A DNA stretch of 64,000 nucleotides from Roseateles hydrophilus. Lineage in GTDB: Bacteria > Pseudomonadota > Gammaproteobacteria > Burkholderiales > Burkholderiaceae_C. Below the pieces are notes generated by a model. That model was not told the origin of the DNA, searched no databases, and worked only from the letters and a program-made list of their open reading frames with translations. The stretch spans positions 1,364,001 to 1,428,000 of the forward strand of contig NZ_JAPPUY010000001.1 of assembly GCF_026712245.1 (NCBI RefSeq). The letters run 5' to 3'. Below are positions 56,971-64,000 of this stretch, piece by piece. Numbering within the stretch: position 1 is the stretch's first letter; the number at the start of each line of letters is the position of its first letter. A program made the position numbers and the translations under genes.

Positions 56971-59343
56971 TCACGCAACAGCCAAACGGAGCACCTTCAG
57001 CAGGCCGTCCACCGTCTTGCCCTTGCGCCCCCGTTTGCCGGCGTGGCCCGCGAGCGACTGGTTCTTCAGCACCTCGTCGCGAGGCTTGCCACCGCGCCCG
57101 CTGCCTTCCACGCGCAGTTGCTGTGTGAAACAGGCCAGCGACAGCACGCTGTCCTTGTCTTCCAAGTCCATCAACATCAGCCCCTTGCCGCCCTTGGGCT
57201 GGTGCTTCAGCTCATCCAGCGGGAACGTCAGCAAACGCCCCTGAGCGCTCAGCACGCCCAGTTGCAGCGCGGCGGCATCGCTTGGCACGGTGGCCAGCAG
57301 CGGGGCCTCGCCGTCGTCCAGCGCCAGGAAGGTCTTGCCGGCCTTCTGGCGGCCGACGAGATCACCAAGCTGGGCGATCAGGCCATACCCGGTCGAGCCG
57401 GCAAAAACCAGGCGCTGCGTTGGCGCACCGGCGACGTAGTGCGCGATCTGCGTGCCACTCTCCAGCTCGATCATGGTCGTGATGGGCTGGCCGTCGCCGC
57501 GGCCGCCGGGCAGGGTTGACACCGCCACGGAGTAAACACGGCCGTTGCTGCCGACGACGATCAGCGGATCGACGCTGCGGCAGCGGAACGCGCCCCACAG
57601 GCCATCACCGGCCTTGAAGGTCTGCGCGGCGATGTCGACCTCATGGCCCTTGAGCGCCCGCACCCAGCCCTTCTGGCTGACGATGACGGTGACGGGCTCG
57701 TCGACGATCTTCACCTCGGCGACGACACGCTTCTCGGCCTGGATCAGCGTGCGGCGGTCATCGCCGTACTGCTTGGCATCGGCCTCGATCTCCTTGATGA
57801 CCGTGCGGCGCAGCGCGGCGGCCGAGCCCAGGATCTCCTCCAGCTTGGCGCGCTCGTCCCGCAGCTTGGACAGTTCCTGCTCGATCTTGATCGCTTCCAG
57901 CCGGGCCAGCTGACGCAGGCGGATTTCGAGGATGTCCTCGGCCTGCCGGTCGCTGAGCTTGAAGCGGGCAATCAGCGCTTCCTTGGGCTCGTCCGACTCG
58001 CGAATGATGCGGATCACCTCATCGATGTTCAGCAGCACCAACTGCCGGCCTTCGAGCACGTGGATGCGCTCGTTGACCTTGGCCAGGCGGTGCTCGGTGC
58101 GGCGGCGCACCGTCGCCTGGCGGAAGCCCACCCACTCGGCCAGCACCTGGCGCACGCTCTTCTGCGTGGGCCGGCCATCGGCGCCGATCATGGTCAGGTT
58201 GACCGGCGCGCTGCTCTCCAGGCTGGTGTGGGCCAGCAGCGCGTTGATGAGGTCCTGCTGCTCGACCGTGCGGCTCTTGGGCTCGAAGACGATGCGCACG
58301 GCCGCTTCCTTGCTGGACTCGTCGCGCACGCTGTCCAGCACGGCCAGCACGCTGGCCTTGAGCTGCAGTTGCTCGGGCGTCAGCGTCTTCTTGCCCGCCT
58401 TGACCTTGGGGTTGGACAGCTCCTCGATCTCCTCCAGCACCTTCTGCGCGCTGGTGCCGTGCGGCAGCTCGGTGACGACCAGCTGCCACTGCCCGCGGGC
58501 GAGGTCCTCGATCTTCCAGCGAGCCCGCACCTTGAGGCTGCCACGACCGGACGTGTAAGCCGCGCGGATTTCCTCCGGCGCGCTGATGAGCTGGCCGCCG
58601 CCGGGGAAGTCCGGGCCGGGCAGCAGGTCGAACAAGGCCTCGTCGGACAGCTGGTCGTCCTTCAGCAGCGCGACAGCGGCCGCCGCCACCTCGCGCAGGT
58701 TGTGGCTGGGGATCTCGGTGGCCAGGCCCACGGCGATGCCGCTGGCACCGTTCAGCAGCGCGAACGGCAGGCGCGCCGGCAGCTCGACGGGCTCCTGCGT
58801 TGTGCCGTCGTAGTTGGGACGGAAGTCCACCGTGCCTTCGTCGATCTCATCCAGCACGAGACGGGCGATCGGAGCGAGGCGCGCTTCCGTGTAACGCATC
58901 GCGGCGGCGCCATCGCCATCGCGGCTGCCGAAGTTGCCGTGGCCGTCGATGAGCGGGTAGCGCAGCGAGAAGTCCTGCGCCATGCGCACCAGCGCGTCAT
59001 AGACCGACTGGTCGCCATGCGGGTGGAAGCTGCCCAGCACGTCGCCCACGACCTTGGCGCCCTTGACGGGCTTGGCCCCGGACGCGCCGCTCCAGCCCAG
59101 CCCCAGGCGGTGCATGGAGTACAGGATGCGGCGCTGCACGGGCTTCTGGCCGTCGGCATACGACGGCAACGCGCGGCCCTTGACCACGCTGAGCGCGTAC
59201 TCGAGATAAGCCTGCTGCGCGTAGGCAGCCAGCGTCAGTGCGCTGGGGTCGTCCTCGCCGCTGCCGCCTTGGCCGTGAGCGTTGCCGGGAGGGGCGCCGT
59301 CATTGGGGCCGTTGAAGTCGATGGTGGTCTGTTCAGAACTCAT
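56971..59343 (-). CDS. parC: DNA topoisomerase IV subunit A
   Basis: A 790-residue type IIA subunit. Catalytic tyrosine Y151 in AAMRYTEARL, the quinolone-pocket helix FHPHGDQSVYDALVRM at 107-122, and a C-terminal pinwheel domain with about five to six blades. ParC with ParE decatenates replicated chromosomes. The start overlaps the lytic transglycosylase stop (ATGA). Length and the ParC-specific C-terminus argue against GyrA. Confidence 0.94.
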   Translation of the reverse strand: MSSEQTTIDFNGPNDGAPPGNAHGQGGSGEDDPSALTLAAYAQQAYLEYALSVVKGRALPSYADGQKPVQRRILYSMHRLGLGWSGASGAKPVKGAKVVGDVLGSFHPHGDQSVYDALVRMAQDFSLRYPLIDGHGNFGSRDGDGAAAMRYTEARLAPIARLVLDEIDEGTVDFRPNYDGTTQEPVELPARLPFALLNGASGIAVGLATEIPSHNLREVAAAAVALLKDDQLSDEALFDLLPGPDFPGGGQLISAPEEIRAAYTSGRGSLKVRARWKIEDLARGQWQLVVTELPHGTSAQKVLEEIEELSNPKVKAGKKTLTPEQLQLKASVLAVLDSVRDESSKEAAVRIVFEPKSRTVEQQDLINALLAHTSLESSAPVNLTMIGADGRPTQKSVRQVLAEWVGFRQATVRRRTEHRLAKVNERIHVLEGRQLVLLNIDEVIRIIRESDEPKEALIARFKLSDRQAEDILEIRLRQLARLEAIKIEQELSKLRDERAKLEEILGSAAALRRTVIKEIEADAKQYGDDRRTLIQAEKRVVAEVKIVDEPVTVIVSQKGWVRALKGHEVDIAAQTFKAGDGLWGAFRCRSVDPLIVVGSNGRVYSVAVSTLPGGRGDGQPITTMIELESGTQIAHYVAGAPTQRLVFAGSTGYGLIAQLGDLVGRQKAGKTFLALDDGEAPLLATVPSDAAALQLGVLSAQGRLLTFPLDELKHQPKGGKGLMLMDLEDKDSVLSLACFTQQLRVEGSGRGGKPRDEVLKNQSLAGHAGKRGRKGKTVDGLLKVLRLAVA

Positions 59344-59996
59344 GGATGCAAGGTCACACGCTGCGCTCGGGCCGGTTGGCTCTGCTGCAGCAAGGCCCAG
59401 TACAGCTCAAGGACGAGGTGCACATGGGCCTGGGTTTCTTCGATGTCGGGTACCCGGTTGCCGGCACGGCGCACGGCGCCTTCGCCGGCATTCCAGGCGG
59501 CCAGGGCGGTGTCGATGCGGCCGAAGCGGCGCAGCAGGTCGGCCAGCATGCGGGCGCCGGTGTGGATGTTGATTCGCGGCTCGATGAGGCGCGCGGCGTC
59601 GGCCGGCGTCGCATAGCGACTGGCCGTCTCGGGGGTGATCTGCATGAGGCCAGTGGCCCCGCGCGGCGACACGGCATTGCGCTGGTAGCCGGATTCGACC
59701 GCGATGACGGCCTTCAGCAGGTCTGCGTCCACGCCGTGCTTCTCAGCGGCTTCACGCACCCAGGGCTGCACGGCCTTGACCTCGGGCGCGATGTCCAGCC
59801 AGTTCAACAACGCCAGGCCCGCGTCGGCCTTGCCGGGCACGCGCTGCATGCCCACGCTGCCCAGCACGGGCTTGTAGCGCGCGTCCAGCTGGCGCGACGC
59901 GAAGTGCGCCACGCCACTGCCGTCGACGTAGCCCCACAGCTCCGCATGTGCCGGCAGCGCCAGGGCGAACAGCAGCAAGGCCAGCCAGCGACTCAT
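59340..59996 (-). CDS. Lytic murein transglycosylase (SLT domain)
   Basis: A 218-residue periplasmic enzyme. Signal peptide MSRWLALLLFALALPAHA, a DUF4124-like start (LWGYVDGSGVAHFASRQLD), then an SLT domain with catalytic E101 in AVIAVESGYQRNAVS, GATGLMQITPETA, and AAWNAGEGAV. It cleaves peptidoglycan to 1,6-anhydro-muropeptides. It overlaps both neighbours (ATGA), locking it into the topoisomerase IV operon. Confidence 0.9.
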   Translation of the reverse strand: MSRWLALLLFALALPAHAELWGYVDGSGVAHFASRQLDARYKPVLGSVGMQRVPGKADAGLALLNWLDIAPEVKAVQPWVREAAEKHGVDADLLKAVIAVESGYQRNAVSPRGATGLMQITPETASRYATPADAARLIEPRINIHTGARMLADLLRRFGRIDTALAAWNAGEGAVRRAGNRVPDIEETQAHVHLVLELYWALLQQSQPARAQRVTLHP

Positions 59997-60598
59997 GCAG
60001 CCTCCAGCCCCAACGCCACGCGGGCCTGGTATTCGCGGTCCAGAAGCGACATGACGACCAGCGAGTCGTAGCCATCCGCGCCGTCGATGGTCACCCTCAC
60101 GCTCTCGCGCAGCCGGCCCTCCTCGACGAAGCCCTCGCTCTGGTAGAGCTTCAGAGCCCGCAGGTTCAGCGCCTTCACATCCAGCCAGAAGCGGTGCGCC
60201 TTCAGCTGCGTGAACGCCATGGCTTTCAGCTGACGCACCGCCAGGCGGCCCAGGCCTCGGCCTTTGGGCTGCAGCACCAGTCGCTTGAGCTCCACCGAGC
60301 CGTTCGGGTTGCGGCAGCCCTGCAGGATGACGAAGCCGATGCGCGCCAGCGCGTCGCCGTGGCCGCCCGCCGGGCCGCTCCCGAGGGCGGCCGCCTCCCC
60401 GTGGGGGATTGCCGGCGTACCCGCCGGCGAGGAGCTCCATGCTTCCAAGATGAAGTGGCGCGCATCAGGAAAGCGGATGGCGCCCTCGTGCTGCGTGCGC
60501 TCCCACGGCGTGATGAATGGCAGGTTCGCGCCGTCACGCTCGATCGAGGCCACCCAGTCGAGGTCCGACAGCATGGTGGGGCGCAGGCGCAGGCTCAT
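59993..60598 (-). CDS. GNAT family N-acetyltransferase with in-frame repeat insertion
   Basis: A 201-residue acetyltransferase. The acetyl-CoA motif RLVLQPKGRGLGRLAVRQLK and the later LDVKALNLRALKLYQSEGF are GNAT hallmarks. Residues about 57-79 (Gly/Ala/Pro-rich) are encoded by a run of three hairpins related to an intergenic palindromic element, and they separate beta strands where other GNATs have a short loop. The start lies 21 bases after the parE stop and the stop overlaps the transglycosylase start. The substrate is unknown. Confidence 0.82.
   Translation of the reverse strand: MSLRLRPTMLSDLDWVASIERDGANLPFITPWERTQHEGAIRFPDARHFILEAWSSSPAGTPAIPHGEAAALGSGPAGGHGDALARIGFVILQGCRNPNGSVELKRLVLQPKGRGLGRLAVRQLKAMAFTQLKAHRFWLDVKALNLRALKLYQSEGFVEEGRLRESVRVTIDGADGYDSLVVMSLLDREYQARVALGLEAA
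60362..60428 (-). repeat. Palindromic element inside GNAT gene
   Basis: Three hairpins in 67 bases: GCCGCCC/GGGCGGC (60362-60391), TCCCC/GGGGA (60396-60408) and GCCGGCG/CGCCGGC (60411-60428). On the minus strand, order and sequence follow the element at 13232-13345, with an exact 14-base match (GGGAGCGGCCCGGC). It stays in frame with the coding sequence. Confidence 0.55.
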
Positions 60599-60619
60599 GT
60601 CGCGTCGGTCCGCTGGCGA

Positions 60620-62614
<1,995 letters not shown>

Positions 62615-62623
62615 AGGGGCGGG

Positions 62624-62629
62624 ATTCTA
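62624..62629 (-). promoter_or_regulatory. -10 element just upstream of parE
   Basis: TAGAAT on the minus strand is followed by nine bases (CCCGCCCCT) and the parE start. It predicts a leaderless or very short leader. Confidence 0.5.
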
Positions 62630-62691
62630 TGAAGTGGCTCGGGCTAGGATTCGCGGCTCCCTGAAGACCGAACTCCACCGAGTCCTGCCGC

Positions 62692-64000
62692 TTGAGACTG
62701 CTGATCGCTTCGCTATTGTTGTCGACCTGTATTTTTTCACAGGCTCAGACATCCCCCGCTCCCCAGCAGCCCTACCAGGCCAGCGCGCCGCTGTCCTGGG
62801 AGCTGAAGAACGCCCGCTGGTTTGACGGCCACAAGATCCAGAAGGGCAACCTCTACGTCGAGAACGGCGTGTTCACTGCCAAGAAGCCGCCCAAGGTCAA
62901 CCGCAAGATGGACATGCGCGGCCAGGTACTGATCAATCCGCTGGCCGAGGCGCACAACCACAACCTGCAGACGGCCTGGGGCTGGGGCCAGTTCGCCGAC
63001 ACCTACATCGACCAAGGCGTGTTCTACGCCGCCATGCTGTGCGGCGACCCGGCCGGCGTGGCCGACGTGAAGCCGCTCACCGCCAGCCCAGCGGCGCCGG
63101 AGGTCAGCTTCGTCACCGCCTGCATCACCTCCAGCGACGGCTACCCGCTGGCCGCGGTGCTGCCCGAGCCGACCGCCGAGGCCGCGGCCGCGCAGCAGCA
63201 GATCGTCCTCGTCGACAGCCCCGAACAGGCCCGCCAGCAGTGGCCGGCCATCAAGGCCCGCGGCGGCCAGTGGCTGCGCCTGGTGCTGGCCCACAGCGAG
63301 CGCCCCGAGCTGCGCCAGCGGACCGAACACTTCGGCCGCCTGGGCCTGACGCCCGACACCGCCGCCACGCTGACCCAGCTGGCGCATGCCGACGGCCGCA
63401 AGGTCGTCGCCCACGTCGAGACGGCCGCTGATTTCGACGCCGCATTGGCTGCCGGCGTGGACGCCATCGCCCACCTGCCCGGCTACGCCAACATGCTGGA
63501 TGAGGCGCCCGAGCAGTTCGCCCTCAGCGACGAGGCCGCTGCGCGCGCCGCGCGCCAGCGCACCGCCGTCATCACGACGACGGCCGCCACCGCCCTCTTC
63601 AAGCTCGACGGCGCCCCGCTGGCCGCATTGCGCGACGTACAGCGTGCCAACCTCGCGAAGCTGCAGGCGGCCGGCGTGCAATTGCTGATCGGGTCGGACG
63701 TCTTCATCGGCACCGCCCGCGCCGAGCTGCATGCGCTGGACGCGCTAGGCATGGACCGCGCCACGCTGCTGCGCCTGGCCACGCAGGACACGCCGCGCGC
63801 CCTCTTCCCCGGCCGCAAGCTGGGCTGCTTCGAACCCGGCTGCGAGGCCAGCTTCCTGGTACTGGGCGGCGACCCCATCGCCGACCTGGCCCAGGTCGAC
63901 ATGCCCCTACTGCGCGTCAAGCAGGGCCGGCTGCTGACGCGCCTGGCCGACGTGGCCGCGTCCAGCTCGCAGGCCAGCGCGTCGACGGCTGACGCGCCGA
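62692..64000 (+). CDS. Secreted amidohydrolase-family protein, 3' partial
   Basis: The frame runs off the right edge after 436 codons. TTG 62692 is the only reasonable start: an in-frame stop lies at 62662 and the first residues after TTG (RLLIASLLLSTCIFSQAQ) form a signal peptide. The metal motif reads PLAEAHNHN where the family usually has GLIDAHVH. Later VVAHVETAADFDAALAAGVD, IAHLPGY and LIGSDVFIGTARAELHAL fit the imidazolonepropionase/amidohydrolase barrel, and FEPGCEASFLVLGGDP is the usual C-terminal element. The substrate is unknown. It diverges from parE. Confidence 0.8.
   Translation, partial: MRLLIASLLLSTCIFSQAQTSPAPQQPYQASAPLSWELKNARWFDGHKIQKGNLYVENGVFTAKKPPKVNRKMDMRGQVLINPLAEAHNHNLQTAWGWGQFADTYIDQGVFYAAMLCGDPAGVADVKPLTASPAAPEVSFVTACITSSDGYPLAAVLPEPTAEAAAAQQQIVLVDSPEQARQQWPAIKARGGQWLRLVLAHSERPELRQRTEHFGRLGLTPDTAATLTQLAHADGRKVVAHVETAADFDAALAAGVDAIAHLPGYANMLDEAPEQFALSDEAAARAARQRTAVITTTAATALFKLDGAPLAALRDVQRANLAKLQAAGVQLLIGSDVFIGTARAELHALDALGMDRATLLRLATQDTPRALFPGRKLGCFEPGCEASFLVLGGDPIADLAQVDMPLLRVKQGRLLTRLADVAASSSQASASTADAP

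Overview
The window is GC-rich (roughly 70%), densely coded chromosomal DNA of a betaproteobacterium. The gene families (LolA-RarA-FtsK block, DUF3016, DUF3717/DUF1289, DctB/DctD-like pair, MnmC fusion) and four exosortase-linked features point to Burkholderiales, most likely the Roseateles/Rubrivivax/Leptothrix group; this placement is inference from family resemblance. I see no insertion sequence, prophage, CRISPR array, tRNA or rRNA. No gap between genes exceeds about 290 bases.

Region by region. 1-5002: end of a 2Fe-2S/FAD reductase, a 2OG-Fe dioxygenase and a large secreted GH2 glycosidase. 5032-13220: a leucine-dehydrogenase-like gene converges on livHMGF (branched-chain amino acid ABC transporter); a DctB/DctD-like sigma-54 two-component system is divergent from livH, and a consensus-quality sigma-54 promoter lies between them. 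13232-19353: a palindrome-rich intergenic element, then ftsK-lolA-rarA plus an amino-acid binding protein in one overlapping minus-strand operon, and a Crp/Fnr regulator. 19515-21096: trxB and the ribosomal genes rpmB-rpmG behind a structured leader. 21186-27891: DUF3016, an acyl-CoA-type desaturase, an rsmB-like methyltransferase, purN, trpS, a DUF3717-DUF1289 protein and a MATE pump. 27940-32418: a Cpx-like envelope stress module (chaperone, response regulator, kinase) and ettA. 32576-41950: a peptide-type binding protein, rhlE with a structured leader, a 1407-residue SNF2 ATPase and two unknown secreted proteins. 42030-47258: an overlapping operon of an NAD(P)-binding protein, a beta-CASP nuclease, a DUF4010 membrane protein and MnmC. 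47385-49455: a chemoreceptor without sensory domain, and rpiA. 49507-52594: a beta-glucanase (GH16) operon with two PEP-CTERM surface proteins behind tandem LacI-type operators. 52878-56750: DUF2141, aroG-type DAHP synthase, pyrD, a lipoprotein and another PEP-CTERM gene. 56971-62614: topoisomerase IV operon parE-GNAT-lytic transglycosylase-parC. 62692-64000: start of a secreted amidohydrolase.

The strongest candidates for something undescribed are: (1) a circuit in which a DctB/DctD-type pair would drive livHMGF from a sigma-54 promoter, next to a leucine-dehydrogenase-like gene; (2) a LacI-controlled beta-glucan operon coupling a GH16 enzyme to exosortase-anchored proteins; (3) a recurring gene-start layout with a -10-like hexamer 6-9 bases before the start codon and no Shine-Dalgarno sequence, suggesting frequent leaderless transcripts; (4) a palindromic intergenic element whose shorter relative sits in frame inside a GNAT acetyltransferase gene; (5) structured leaders before rpmB and rhlE.
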